This document shows positions 17,479-27,472 of a DNA stretch of 64,000 nt, one piece after another. How positions within the stretch are numbered: the first letter of the stretch is position 1; each line of letters opens with the position of its first letter. Origin of the DNA: Burkholderiales bacterium (lineage in GTDB: Bacteria > Pseudomonadota > Gammaproteobacteria > Burkholderiales > JAEUOS01); NCBI GenBank assembly GCA_016790635.1, contig JAEUOR010000013.1, positions 62,001 through 126,000 on the forward strand, written 5' to 3'. Made by a program: the position numbers and the translations under genes. Under the pieces are notes generated by a model. The model saw only the letters and a list, made by a program, of their open reading frames with translations. It was not told where the DNA came from and did not search any database.

Positions 17479-18227
17479 GACTGGTGCGTCCGCACAGGTT
17501 CACCGATGGTCGCAAGGAACGCGTCTTCTAGGCTCGCGGCGCCGCGCTGCCGGACCAGATCGAGCGGTGCGCCCAAATAGCAAAGGCGTCCGCCATGAAG
17601 TATCGCCAGGCGTTCGCAGATTTCCTCGATATCGGCCAACGCATGCGAGGTGAAGAAGAGCGTGCGACCCTTGCGCCGCCAATCGGAGAGCAGGTGCTTG
17701 ACCCGTGCGCGTGCCTTGGGGTCGAGCCCGCTCATCGGTTCGTCCAGAATCAGGAGGTCACAGTCGGCCATGAAGCAGGCGGCGAGCCCCAGCTTCTGTG
17801 TCATGCCCTTGGAAAAGTCGCGCACTGGCTTGGCCAGCGCGGCCGTGTCGAGGTCGAGTCGTTCGAGCATGTGACGCGCGGCGGCATCATCGTAGGTGCT
17901 GCCGCGCAGACCGGCCATCATGCCGAGGAACTCGCGGCCGTTCAGGTAATGCGGCGGCATGAATCGTTCAGGCAGGTAGGCCAGGCGCGCGCGCGCGCCG
18001 TGCAGGCGGGCTGCTGCGCCGAAAATCGATATCTCTCCAGCGTCTGGCGCGGTCAGGTCCAGGAGGCACTTGATGAGCGTTGTCTTGCCGGCGCCGTTGA
18101 CCCCCGCCAGTCCGAAGGACTCACCCGCCATCACGTCGAAGGCGACTTCCGCGAGCGCGGCATGGTTGCCATAGCGCTTGGCGACCCCGGCAAACCGCAG
18201 CGCTGCCGGCGCTTGTCCGTCCGTCAC
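17475..18227 (-). CDS. ABC transporter ATP-binding protein (ABC-2/CcmA-like exporter ATPase)
   Basis: This 250-aa single ATPase domain protein has Walker A GVNGAGKTT, a Q-loop region with YLPERFMPP, a signature FSKGMTQKLGLA (degenerate from LSGGQ) and Walker B LLILDEPMSGLDP, followed by the H-loop FTSHALADIE. It belongs to the drug/ABC-2 exporter ATPases that pair with a separate permease. No permease is adjacent; the truncated ABC-2 permease at the left edge is a candidate. The start is GTG at 18227. The stop overlaps the response-regulator ATG by 4 bp (ATGA), so exporter ATPase and regulator are co-translated. Confidence 0.88.
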   Translation of the reverse strand: MTDGQAPAALRFAGVAKRYGNHAALAEVAFDVMAGESFGLAGVNGAGKTTLIKCLLDLTAPDAGEISIFGAAARLHGARARLAYLPERFMPPHYLNGREFLGMMAGLRGSTYDDAAARHMLERLDLDTAALAKPVRDFSKGMTQKLGLAACFMADCDLLILDEPMSGLDPKARARVKHLLSDWRRKGRTLFFTSHALADIEEICERLAILHGGRLCYLGAPLDLVRQRGAASLEDAFLATIGEPVRTHQS

Positions 18228-18350
18228 GCGGTGCAGGGGCTGGTCATGATCGACATCCCGCCACTATAGCGGAAGCACGCGCCGCATCAGGTGGTCCACG
18301 AGCGGGCTGCTACACTTCGGCGCTGCTGCAATCTACCTACAACCGCCACG

Positions 18351-19175
18351 GTGCCTGACTCTTCGCCCTTCGTCTCGATCGAGGGCGTTTCCTTTGCGTA
18401 TCCGACGCTGACCGGCGCCCTCGGGCGCCAGATTCTTTCCGGGGTGGAGCTGACAGTCCGCCGTGGCCAGCTCGTCGCGCTGATGGGCGGTTCCGGCTCC
18501 GGCAAGACCACGGTGCTGCGCCTGCTTGGCGGTCAGGTGCGACCCCAGGCCGGCACGGTCCGGGTCGATGGCAGGAATGTCCACGAGCAGGACCGCAAGG
18601 GCCTGTACGAACTGCGCCGGCGCATGGGTATGCTGTTCCAGTTCGGCGCGCTTTTCACCGACATGAGCGTTTTTGACAATGTCGCCTTTCCGCTGCGCGA
18701 GCACACCTCGCTGCCCGAGTCGGCGATCCGCGACCTGGTGCTCATGAAGCTCGATGCGGTCGGACTGCGCGGGGCACATGCCCTCATGCCGTCGGAGATC
18801 TCCGGAGGCATGTCGCGCCGCGTCGCGCTGGCACGTGCGATCGCGCTCGATCCGGCACTGGTCATGTACGACGAACCCTTCGCCGGGCTGGACCCGATTT
18901 CGCTGGGGATCACGGCACAGCTGATTCGCCGGCTCAACGACGCCCTGGGCGCGGCTTCGATCATCGTCACCCACGACGTGCACGAGTCGCTCGCGATCGT
19001 CGACTATGTGTACTTTCTTGCCGAGGGACGCATCGTCGCGCACGGCACGCCGGACGAAATCCGCGCCTCCGAGGCGCCGTACGTGCGCCAGTTCATTGGC
19101 GGCAGCCCGGACGGTCCGGTGCGCTTTCATTATCCTGCGCCGGACTATGCGGCTGACCTGGGGCTTGGCCGGTGA
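18351..19175 (+). CDS. mlaF: MlaF, phospholipid-transport ABC ATPase
   Basis: ATPase of the inner-membrane MlaFEDB complex that maintains outer-membrane lipid asymmetry. Walker A is GGSGSGKTT, the signature region ISGGMSRRVALARA, and Walker B LVMYDEPFAGLDP, followed by VTHDVHES. The GTG at 18351 (MPDSSPFVSIEG) gives 274 aa, close to the family norm; the open frame extends to a GTG at 18291 but those residues look non-coding. A -10-like TACACT lies at 18311-18316 in the divergent gap to the ABC ATPase. The stop overlaps the mlaE GTG by 4 bp, and it is the first gene of mlaFEDACB. Confidence 0.93.
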   Translation: MPDSSPFVSIEGVSFAYPTLTGALGRQILSGVELTVRRGQLVALMGGSGSGKTTVLRLLGGQVRPQAGTVRVDGRNVHEQDRKGLYELRRRMGMLFQFGALFTDMSVFDNVAFPLREHTSLPESAIRDLVLMKLDAVGLRGAHALMPSEISGGMSRRVALARAIALDPALVMYDEPFAGLDPISLGITAQLIRRLNDALGAASIIVTHDVHESLAIVDYVYFLAEGRIVAHGTPDEIRASEAPYVRQFIGGSPDGPVRFHYPAPDYAADLGLGR

Positions 19176-19954
19176 TCGCGTTCGCACGCCGCATCGGGCA
19201 CGCCAGCATCGATGGCGTTGCCAAGCTCGGGTATGCCGCACGCCTGTTCCTGACCCTCCTGGGCGCAAGCGGCATCGCGCTCAAGCGCTTTCGACTGACC
19301 GTGGCGCAGGTCCATTTCATCGGCAATTACTCGCTCATCATCATTGCGGTGTCCGGCCTGTTTGTCGGCTTCGTTCTCGGGCTGCAGGGTTACAACACAC
19401 TGCAGCGCTACGGATCGGAGCAGGCGCTGGGCCTCCTGGTGGCCCTCTCGCTGGTGCGCGAGCTCGGGCCGGTGGTGACCGCGCTTCTCTTCGCCGGCCG
19501 TGCCGGCACGTCGATTGCCGCCGAGATCGGTCTCATGAAGGCCGGTGAGCAACTCGCGGCCATGGAGATGATGGCGGTGTCGCCGGTGGCGCGCGTGCTG
19601 GCGCCACGCTTTCTGGCCGGCGTGATCGCCATGCCGCTCCTGGCGGCGATCTTTTCGGCCGTCGGCGTTTTCGGCGGCTATGTCGTCGGCGTCGTCCTGA
19701 TCGGCGTCGACGACGGGGCCTTCTGGAGCCAGATGCAGAACGGGGTCGACTGGCTCGAAGACGTCGGCAACGGCGTGCTCAAGAGCGTGGTGTTCGGCAT
19801 CGCCGTCACGTACATTGCTGTCTTCGAGGGTTATGATTGCCAGCCAACCCCGGAAGGCGTTTCGCACGCCACCACGCGCACCGTCGTCACCTCGTCGCTG
19901 GTGGTGCTGGCGCTGGACTTCATCCTCACCGCGCTGATGTTCAGCGGAACCTGA
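19172..19954 (+). CDS. mlaE: MlaE, phospholipid-transport permease
   Basis: This 260-aa polytopic MlaE/YrbE-family permease has an N-terminal amphipathic region followed by about five hydrophobic helices. Family motifs include SLVRELGPVVTALLFAGRAG and the EIGLMKAGEQLAAMEMM loop. The C-terminal FEGYDCQPTPEGVSHATTRT is also typical. It forms the membrane dimer beneath the MlaD hexamer. It starts with GTG overlapping the mlaF stop (GTGA). The mlaD ATG follows after 22 bp. Confidence 0.95.
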   Translation: MIAFARRIGHASIDGVAKLGYAARLFLTLLGASGIALKRFRLTVAQVHFIGNYSLIIIAVSGLFVGFVLGLQGYNTLQRYGSEQALGLLVALSLVRELGPVVTALLFAGRAGTSIAAEIGLMKAGEQLAAMEMMAVSPVARVLAPRFLAGVIAMPLLAAIFSAVGVFGGYVVGVVLIGVDDGAFWSQMQNGVDWLEDVGNGVLKSVVFGIAVTYIAVFEGYDCQPTPEGVSHATTRTVVTSSLVVLALDFILTALMFSGT

Positions 19955-19976
19955 TCGACGCCACGGAAAGCCTCTT

Positions 19977-20450
19977 ATGAATCGCAAACTGACCGACTTG
20001 TGGGTGGGCCTGTTCGTCCTGGCCGGATTCGCGGCAATCCTGGTTCTTGCGCTGAAAGCCGGAAATCTGGCCGCTTTCAGCTTTTCCGAGACGTATCAGG
20101 TGCTTGCCAAGTTTGATAACATAGGTGGCTTGAAGGCTCGGGCGCCGGTCAAGAGCGCCGGCGTGGTGGTGGGGCGGGTCGCCCGGATCGCCTTTGACGA
20201 TCAGACCTACGAGGCGGTCGTGACGCTGGCATTGGAGAAGCGTTTCGCGTTTCCGCAGGACACTTCGGCCAAGATTCTTACCGCTGGTTTGCTGGGCGAG
20301 CAGTATGTGGGGCTGGAGGCGGGGGGCGACAGCAAGAAACTCGCTGATGGGGGGCGCATCAAGTCCACCCAGTCGGCGATGGTGCTGGAGAATCTGATCG
20401 GCCAGCTGGTGTTCAACAAGGCTGCGGAAGGCAAGAGCGACAACAAATGA
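19977..20450 (+). CDS. mlaD: MlaD, MCE-domain periplasmic lipid-binding subunit
   Basis: This 157-aa protein has one N-terminal anchor helix (residues 8-27) and a single MCE domain: YQVLAKFDNIGGLKARAPVK, AGVVVGRVARI and AGLLGEQYVGLE. MCE domains form a hexameric ring that passes phospholipids between MlaE and MlaC. The length matches short proteobacterial MlaD. It sits between mlaE and mlaA, and its stop overlaps the mlaA start by 4 bp. Confidence 0.95.
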   Translation: MNRKLTDLWVGLFVLAGFAAILVLALKAGNLAAFSFSETYQVLAKFDNIGGLKARAPVKSAGVVVGRVARIAFDDQTYEAVVTLALEKRFAFPQDTSAKILTAGLLGEQYVGLEAGGDSKKLADGGRIKSTQSAMVLENLIGQLVFNKAAEGKSDNK

Positions 20451-21325
20451 TCATGCTCGACAAGCTCAGAGGCCTGCTATTGGTGCTCCTCATCGCCTGC
20501 TGCGCGGGCGGGTGCGCGACCAGCGGTACGCCGGGGGATCCGTTCGAAGGGTTCAACCGCGCCATGTTCGACTTCAACGAGGGGGTCGACAAGGCCGTGC
20601 TGCAGCCGGTCGCCAAAGGGTACAAGGCGGTGGTCCCCGAGCCGGCGCGCGAGTGCGTCGGCAACGTATTCGCCAACATCAACGACGTGTTCGTCGGCAT
20701 CAACAGCCTTTTGCAAGGTCGGGTCGTGGATGCGGTTTCGGACGTGTGCCGTGTCGTCGTCAATACCACCGTCGGGCTCTTGGGCTGTTTCGACGTTGCC
20801 TCGAAGATCGGCCTGGAAAAGCATGATCGCGATTTCGGGCAGACTTTCGGCAAATGGGGCTTTGGCTCCGGCCCGTACCTGGTGTTGCCTTTCCTGGGTC
20901 CTTCGACGGTTCGTGAGGGCATCGGAACGCTGATTTACACCAACCTCGATCCGGTCTGGGCGGACCACGTGCGCACCCGCAACGTCCTGTATTCGCTGCG
21001 CGCGGTCAACCGTCGCGCCGATCTGCTCGAGGCCGGCAACGTCCTCGAGGAGGCAGCGCTCGACAAATATTCCTTCGTGCGTGATGCCTACCTGCAAAGG
21101 CGCCAGGGGATGATCGACAACGATGGCCGTACCAGCGCGCTACCGGCGCCTGCGGCAGTCGCGCTGAACGCTGCCGAAGCCTTGCCGCGTCGCCTGCCGG
21201 CCGGCATCTGGGTCGATGCCGCCAACCAGCGGGTGGTTGCACGTGCGGAAGCATTGGCCTTGCCTGCGCCGCGTGCCGAAGCGCCGCGCCAGGCTCTGGC
21301 CGGAATCGTCGTGCGGGAGTTCTAG
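20447..21325 (+). CDS. mlaA: MlaA/VacJ outer-membrane lipoprotein
   Basis: A lipoprotein signal ends in lipobox AGGC (ATSG after the Cys). The MlaA signature follows: DPFEGFNRAMFDFNEGVDKA, then NVFANINDVFVGINSLLQGR and FGQTFGKWGFGSGPYLVLPF. The protein extracts mislocalised phospholipids from the outer leaflet. At 292 aa it is somewhat longer than E. coli MlaA, with an extra Ala/Arg-rich C-terminal tail of about 60 residues. Placement between mlaD and mlaC inside the operon is a betaproteobacterial arrangement; in E. coli mlaA is unlinked. The start overlaps mlaD by 4 bp (a second ATG is two codons later). Confidence 0.95.
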   Translation: MIMLDKLRGLLLVLLIACCAGGCATSGTPGDPFEGFNRAMFDFNEGVDKAVLQPVAKGYKAVVPEPARECVGNVFANINDVFVGINSLLQGRVVDAVSDVCRVVVNTTVGLLGCFDVASKIGLEKHDRDFGQTFGKWGFGSGPYLVLPFLGPSTVREGIGTLIYTNLDPVWADHVRTRNVLYSLRAVNRRADLLEAGNVLEEAALDKYSFVRDAYLQRRQGMIDNDGRTSALPAPAAVALNAAEALPRRLPAGIWVDAANQRVVARAEALALPAPRAEAPRQALAGIVVREF

Positions 21326-21330
21326 CCACG

Positions 21331-21957
21331 ATGCGAGCGGTTCTGCGCGCCCTGCTGCTGGGCGTTCTGGTGGCGTGCAGCGCGGTCGCCGCGACGGCTG
21401 CAGAAGGCCCGGATGTCGTGATCAAGCGCGCGGTCGACGAGGCGGCTGCCGCGCTTCTCGCCGACCGTGAGATCCAGGCGGGCAACCGGCAAAAGCTCAA
21501 CGCGCTGGTCGACGCCAAGATCGTCCCCTATCTCAATTTTCAGCGCATGACCCAGGCGGCGGTCGGGCGGCACTGGGGGCGCGCGACGGCGGAGCAGCAG
21601 CAGTCCCTGATGCGCGAGTTCAAGGCGCTGCTCACCAATACCTATGCCGGCGCCTTCACCGCATACCGGGCCGACACGGTCATCGAGTATCGTCCGCTGC
21701 GCATGCAAGCCGGCGACAGCGAGGCAGTGGTGCGCTCGCTGGTCAAGCCGAAAAATGGCGAACCGATCCAGCTTGACTACTATGTCGAGCGCTTTGATGG
21801 TGCCTGGAAGGTCGTGGACATCAATGTTCTTGGCGCTCGCCTGGTGCAGACTTACCAGGGCCAGTTCAATACGGAAATCTCGGCCAACGGCATCGACGGA
21901 CTGATCAAGGCCCTCGGCGCCAAGAATCGCGCCATCGAGGCGCGCAGCCGTTCCTGA
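21331..21957 (+). CDS. mlaC: MlaC, periplasmic phospholipid carrier
   Basis: This 208-aa protein has a Sec signal peptide cleaved near residues 22-24 (VAATAAE). The MlaC/Ttg2D fold follows: KIVPYLNFQRMTQAAVGRHW, LMREFKALLTNTYAGAF and YYVERFDGAWKVVDINVLGA. It shuttles phospholipid between MlaA and MlaFEDB. Its TGA overlaps the next ATG by one base (TGATG), coupling it to the STAS gene. Length and motifs are normal. Confidence 0.95.
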   Translation: MRAVLRALLLGVLVACSAVAATAAEGPDVVIKRAVDEAAAALLADREIQAGNRQKLNALVDAKIVPYLNFQRMTQAAVGRHWGRATAEQQQSLMREFKALLTNTYAGAFTAYRADTVIEYRPLRMQAGDSEAVVRSLVKPKNGEPIQLDYYVERFDGAWKVVDINVLGARLVQTYQGQFNTEISANGIDGLIKALGAKNRAIEARSRS

Positions 21958-22217
21958 TGAGCTTCGAGGTTCCGGCGCGGGTGCGTATCGACGATGCCGC
22001 GGCCCTGGTCGCGCGGGGCCGCGCTGCCGTGCTGGCCGGAGAGGCGACGATCGACCTGGCCCGGGCAGTCGACTTCGACTCCAGCCTCATCGCCTGCCTG
22101 ATCGACTGGAAGCGTCAAGCGCTGTCCCGCCGCAGCGACTTGGCCCTTATCAACGTGCCGCCGGGCCTGCGCAGCATCGCCAGCCTGTACGGGGTCGAGG
22201 CAACCCTGTTCGCCTAG
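21957..22217 (+). CDS. mlaB: MlaB-like STAS-domain protein
   Basis: This 86-aa protein consists of one STAS domain: ATIDLARAVDFDSSLIACLI with the DSS loop, and LALINVPPGLRSIASLYGVE. MlaB binds MlaF and is needed for assembly and activity of the transporter. Position as last gene of the mla set, coupled to mlaC by TGATG, supports the call. Sequence identity among STAS proteins is low, so the name relies on context. Confidence 0.85.
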   Translation: MSFEVPARVRIDDAAALVARGRAAVLAGEATIDLARAVDFDSSLIACLIDWKRQALSRRSDLALINVPPGLRSIASLYGVEATLFA

Positions 22218-22256
22218 GGCGCCGCCGCCCACGGCGGCGCCGCCGGCGTCACGCGC

Positions 22257-23156
22257 ATGACTTCCGCCATTGCCGTTCGCGGCCTGTCCAAGACCTACGG
22301 TGCCCATCAGGCCCTCGACGCGGTCGACCTCGTCATCGAGTCGGGCGAGTTCTTCGGCCTGCTCGGGCCCAACGGCGCCGGCAAGACCACCCTGATCTCG
22401 ATCATTGCCGGCCTGACGCGCGCCGACGCGGGACGCGTCACGGTCATGGGGCACGATGTCGTCAGCGCTTACAGGGCAGCGCGCTCCAACCTTGGCGTGG
22501 TGCCACAGGAGTTGGTCTTCGACCCGTTTTTCACGGTGCGCGAGACACTCCGTTTCCAGTCCGGCTATTACGGGCTGACGCGCAACGATGACTGGATCGA
22601 CGAGATCATGCACAACCTGGGCTTGAGCGACAAGGCCCATGCCAACATGCGCGCGTTGTCAGGCGGCATGAAGCGCCGCGTGCTGGTGGCCCAGGCGCTC
22701 GTGCATCGCCCGCCGGTCATCGTTCTGGATGAACCAACCGCAGGGGTGGACGTGGAACTGCGCCAGACGCTATGGCAGTTCATCACGCGCTTGAACCGCG
22801 CCGGCCACACGATCGTCCTGACCACCCACTATCTGGAGGAGGCGGAGAGCCTGTGCGGGCGCATCGCCATGCTCAAGGCCGGGCAGGTAGTGGCCCTGGA
22901 TCGAACCACCGACCTTTTGTGTCGGCACGCCAGCGCCTACCTGCGCCTGCGGGTTACCGGCGACCTGCCGGCCGGACTCGCGACCACCGGCGAGCGACTG
23001 GCCGGCGGTGCATGGCGCTTTCGGCTTGCCACGTATGACGAGGTGGCGGCTGTGCTCGAGCCTATTCGTGCCGCCGGCCTTGCCATCGAGGAACTGCGGG
23101 TGGAGGCGCCGGACCTCGAGGATGTATTCGTGCAGATCACCGGGGGTCGAGCATGA
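22257..23156 (+). CDS. ABC exporter ATP-binding protein (YadG-like)
   Basis: This 299-aa ATPase has Walker A GPNGAGKTT, a Q-loop region GVVPQELVFDPFFTV, signature LSGGMKRRVLVAQA, Walker B VIVLDEPTAGVDVE and H-loop TTHYLEEAE. A C-terminal ~75-residue accessory domain ends APDLEDVFVQITGG, typical of the YadG/CcmA drug-export type. It is translationally coupled (ATGA) to the permease gene that follows. The gap of 39 bp after mlaB suggests it may be read from the mla transcript. The substrate is unknown. Confidence 0.92.
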   Translation: MTSAIAVRGLSKTYGAHQALDAVDLVIESGEFFGLLGPNGAGKTTLISIIAGLTRADAGRVTVMGHDVVSAYRAARSNLGVVPQELVFDPFFTVRETLRFQSGYYGLTRNDDWIDEIMHNLGLSDKAHANMRALSGGMKRRVLVAQALVHRPPVIVLDEPTAGVDVELRQTLWQFITRLNRAGHTIVLTTHYLEEAESLCGRIAMLKAGQVVALDRTTDLLCRHASAYLRLRVTGDLPAGLATTGERLAGGAWRFRLATYDEVAAVLEPIRAAGLAIEELRVEAPDLEDVFVQITGGRA

Positions 23157-23935
23157 GCCTGGCGGCGCGGCCGGTTGCGTTGAGCGGTTTTCGCACGCTG
23201 CTGGCGAAGGAACTGCTGCGCTTCTGGCGAGTCAGTGCGCAGACGCTGGGCGCTCCCATCCTGACCGCGCTTCTCTACCTGATGATCTTCGGCCACGTGC
23301 TCGAGGACCACGTCGAGATCTATGAGGGTATTGCCTACACTGCGTTCCTCGCGCCAGGACTGGTGATGATGTCAGTGCTGCAGAACGCGTTCGCCAACGG
23401 ATCGTCGTCCTTGATCCAGTCCAAGGTGACCGGCAACCTGGTATTCGTGCTGCTGCCGCCGATCTCGCACTTTGAATTCCTTTCTGCATACCTGCTGGCG
23501 TCGATGCTGCGCGGACTGGTTGTTGGGGCCGGCGTCCTGCTGGTGGCATGGCTGTTCGCCGCACCGCCGCTCAGCGCGCCGGCATGGATCATCGCGTTTG
23601 CAGTCCTGGGATCGGCTTTCATGGGCGCTGTCGGCATGTTCGCGGGACTGTGGGCCGAGAAATTCGATCAGATCGCCGCCTTCCAGAATTTCTTCATCCT
23701 GCCGGCGACCTTTCTGTCGGGAGTTTTTTATTCGATCCACTCGCTGCCCGAGTTCTGGCAGAAAATGTCGCATTTCAACCCCTTCTTTTTCATGATTGAC
23801 GGTTTTCGTCACGGTTTTTTCGGGCAGAGTGACATCTCGCCGTGGTTGTCGCTGGCAGTCTCCGGCGGCTGCGCCGTGGTGTCGATCGGTGCCCTGTATG
23901 CCCTCATCGCCGGCGGCTACAAGATTCGTCATTGA
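23153..23935 (+). CDS. ABC-2 exporter permease (YadH-like)
   Basis: This 260-aa polytopic protein has about six hydrophobic segments (e.g. TLGAPILTALLYLMIFGHVL near residues 25-45). It carries the ABC-2 family signatures SSSLIQSKVTGNLVFVLLPP and FFILPATFLSGVFYSIHSLP, followed by NPFFFMIDGFRHGFF. It pairs with the preceding ATPase, with which it overlaps by 4 bp. Its gene ends 17 bp before the bolA-like start. Substrate unknown; the position beside mla genes is common in this lineage but does not prove a joint role. Confidence 0.92.
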   Translation: MSLAARPVALSGFRTLLAKELLRFWRVSAQTLGAPILTALLYLMIFGHVLEDHVEIYEGIAYTAFLAPGLVMMSVLQNAFANGSSSLIQSKVTGNLVFVLLPPISHFEFLSAYLLASMLRGLVVGAGVLLVAWLFAAPPLSAPAWIIAFAVLGSAFMGAVGMFAGLWAEKFDQIAAFQNFFILPATFLSGVFYSIHSLPEFWQKMSHFNPFFFMIDGFRHGFFGQSDISPWLSLAVSGGCAVVSIGALYALIAGGYKIRH

Positions 23936-23952
23936 ACAAGGAAGCTTCTCGC

Positions 23953-24195
23953 ATGGACATGATCACACCCGAATACGTTCGTACCCTCATCGCACAGGGC
24001 CTGGCCTGCGACCACCTTGAAGTCGACGGGGATGGCGCGCACTTCGACGCAGTCATTGTCAGTGCCTCCTTCGAGGGCAAGTCGCGGGTGGCGCGCCACC
24101 AGATGGTCAACCGCGCCCTGGGTGCGAAGATGGGCAACGAGATCCACGCGCTTTCGATGAAGACGCTCACCCCCGCGGAGTGGGCGGCGCGCTAG
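23953..24195 (+). CDS. ibaG: BolA/IbaG family protein
   Basis: An 80-aa single-domain BolA-like protein: LIAQGLACDHLEVDGDGAHF, VSASFEGKSRVARHQMVNRA (helix-turn-helix-like RHQ) and EIHALSMKTLTPAEWAA. IbaG/BolA proteins bind monothiol glutaredoxins through a [2Fe-2S] cluster and affect the cell envelope. The ATG at 23953 is chosen because it gives the normal BolA N-terminus; the open frame upstream overlaps the permease gene. Position directly before murA is the classical ibaG-murA arrangement. Confidence 0.9.
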   Translation: MDMITPEYVRTLIAQGLACDHLEVDGDGAHFDAVIVSASFEGKSRVARHQMVNRALGAKMGNEIHALSMKTLTPAEWAAR

Positions 24196-25458
<1,263 letters not shown>

Positions 25459-25520
25459 GAGCGGCGCGGGAAGGGTAACCCTGACGCGGGGTAAAATCGC
25501 GTTTTTGCTCAAGAACCGAC

Positions 25521-26168
25521 GTGATCACCCTCGCTCTTTCCAAGGGGCGGATTTTCGAAGAGACCGAGCCGTTGCTGAAGGCGGCCGGCATCCGGGTCAC
25601 CGATGACCCCGAGCGTTCGCGCAAGCTGATCCTTGCGACCGACCAGCCCGATCTGCGCATCATCATCGTGCGCGCTTCCGATGTCCCGACCTACGTGCAG
25701 TATGGTGCCGCCGACCTGGGTGTGGCAGGCCTCGACACGCTGCTCGAACACGACGCGCGGAACGGCATCGACGGCCTGTACCGGCCGCTCGACCTGGGCA
25801 TCGGCCGCTGCCGCATGATGGTCGCTGTCCCGCAGGAGTTTGACTACGAGAACGCGGTGCGTCGCGGCGCGCGCATACGCGTAGCGACCAAGTATGTGAG
25901 CGCGGCACGCGAGCATTTCGCGGCCAAGGGCATGCATGTGGATCTGATCAAGCTCTATGGGTCGATGGAACTGGCGCCGCTGGTGGGCTTGGCGGAGGCG
26001 ATTGTCGACCTGGTCTCGACCGGCGCGACGCTCAAGGCCAACCGGCTGCGCGCGGTAGAGGAAATCCGCAGCATTTCCTCGCGCCTGATCGTGAACCAGG
26101 CAGCGCTCAAGACCAAGCGTCCGGCCGTACAGACGCTGATCGACGCGTTCGAAACGGCGGCGCGATGA
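25521..26168 (+). CDS. hisG: ATP phosphoribosyltransferase, short form catalytic subunit
   Basis: This catalyses the first step of histidine synthesis: PRPP plus ATP to phosphoribosyl-ATP. At 215 aa it is the short HisG type that lacks the C-terminal regulatory domain and normally needs HisZ; no hisZ is in this window. Motifs include [30 protein letters not shown] and the PRPP-binding [15 protein letters not shown]. The start is GTG at 25521. A -10-like TAAAAT sits at 25492-25497 in the murA-hisG gap, so a his promoter there is possible. The hisD ATG overlaps its stop by 4 bp. Confidence 0.96.
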   Translation: MITLALSKGRIFEETEPLLKAAGIRVTDDPERSRKLILATDQPDLRIIIVRASDVPTYVQYGAADLGVAGLDTLLEHDARNGIDGLYRPLDLGIGRCRMMVAVPQEFDYENAVRRGARIRVATKYVSAAREHFAAKGMHVDLIKLYGSMELAPLVGLAEAIVDLVSTGATLKANRLRAVEEIRSISSRLIVNQAALKTKRPAVQTLIDAFETAAR

Positions 26169-27472
26169 GCGGGTCTGGCAATCTCATCCGGCGGCTGGAT
26201 GCGTCGCACGCTCGCTTTGCCGAAGACTTGGCCGCACTCACCGAGCGCGAAAGCGCGGGCGACGCGGCGATCGAATCGGCAGTGCAGGCCCTGCTCGCCG
26301 ACGTGCGGGCGCGCGGCGATGCCGCGGTTCTCGAGGCGACGGCGCGCTTCGACGATGTGCGCGCGGCGTCGATCGCAGAGTTGACCATCTCGGGCGCGGA
26401 AATCGCCGCCGCCCTCGAAGGCATCGGTGCGACCGAACGGGCTGCCCTGGCGACCGCCGCCGAGCGCATTCGTCTCTTCCATGAACGCCAGCGTGCCCCA
26501 GGCTTGCGCTATCGGGAGGCCGACGGCACCGAACTGGGCTGGCAGGTCACGCCGCTGGACCGGGTCGGGCTGTACGTTCCGGGCGGCAAGGCGGCCTACC
26601 CCAGTTCGCTGCTCATGAACGCGATCCCGGCCAGGGTGGCCGGCGTACGCGAGCTGGTCATGGTTTCACCGACCCCGCGCGGCGAACGCAATCCGCTGGT
26701 GCTGGCCGCCGCCGCCATCGCCGGGGTTGACACGATCTACACCATCGGCGGCGCGCAGGCCGTGGCGGCGCTGGCCTACGGCACCGCATCCATCGCCGCG
26801 GTCGACAAGATCGTCGGCCCCGGCAATGCCTACGTCGCCGAGGCCAAGCGCCGCGTCTTTGGCAAGGTCGGCATCGACATGATCGCCGGGCCCTCCGAGA
26901 TCCTCGTCATCGGCGACGGCAGCACGGATCCCGACTGGATCGCGCTGGACCTCTTCAGCCAGGCCGAACACGACGAGTTGGCGCAGGCGATCCTGATCTG
27001 CCCGGACGCGAAGTACCTGGATCGCGTCGAGGCGTCGATCGCAAGACTCATCGACGCGCTGCCGAGGCGCCAGATCATCGCCGCTTCCCTCGCCGGGCGC
27101 GGCGCATTGATCCTCTCGCGCGACCTGGCGCAGGCCTGCGAGATCGCCAACTTCATCGCCGCCGAACACCTCGAGCTGTCGGTCGCCGATCCCGAGGCGC
27201 TGCTGCCCCTGATTCGTCACGCCGGTGCGATTTTCTTGGGCGCGTATTCCAGCGAGTCGCTGGGCGACTATTGCGCCGGGCCCAATCATGTCCTGCCGAC
27301 CTCGCGCACAGCGCGCTTCTCCTCGCCGCTCGGGGTCTACGATTTCCAGAAGCGGTCGAGCCTGATCAAGGTATCGCGCGAGGGGGCCAAGCGGCTCGGG
27401 AACGTCGCCGCCACGCTCGCACATGGCGAAGGTCTAACCGCGCATGCGCGCGCTGCAGAGGTCCGATCGTGA
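26165..27472 (+). CDS. hisD: Histidinol dehydrogenase
   Basis: Two NAD-dependent oxidations convert L-histidinol to histidine, the last pathway steps. The 435-aa protein contains [55 protein letters not shown] and the zinc/catalytic region [11 protein letters not shown] and [10 protein letters not shown]. It has the normal length. It overlaps hisG by 4 bp at the start and hisC by 4 bp at the end (GTGA), consistent with one translationally coupled operon. Confidence 0.97.
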   Translation: MSGSGNLIRRLDASHARFAEDLAALTERESAGDAAIESAVQALLADVRARGDAAVLEATARFDDVRAASIAELTISGAEIAAALEGIGATERAALATAAERIRLFHERQRAPGLRYREADGTELGWQVTPLDRVGLYVPGGKAAYPSSLLMNAIPARVAGVRELVMVSPTPRGERNPLVLAAAAIAGVDTIYTIGGAQAVAALAYGTASIAAVDKIVGPGNAYVAEAKRRVFGKVGIDMIAGPSEILVIGDGSTDPDWIALDLFSQAEHDELAQAILICPDAKYLDRVEASIARLIDALPRRQIIAASLAGRGALILSRDLAQACEIANFIAAEHLELSVADPEALLPLIRHAGAIFLGAYSSESLGDYCAGPNHVLPTSRTARFSSPLGVYDFQKRSSLIKVSREGAKRLGNVAATLAHGEGLTAHARAAEVRS

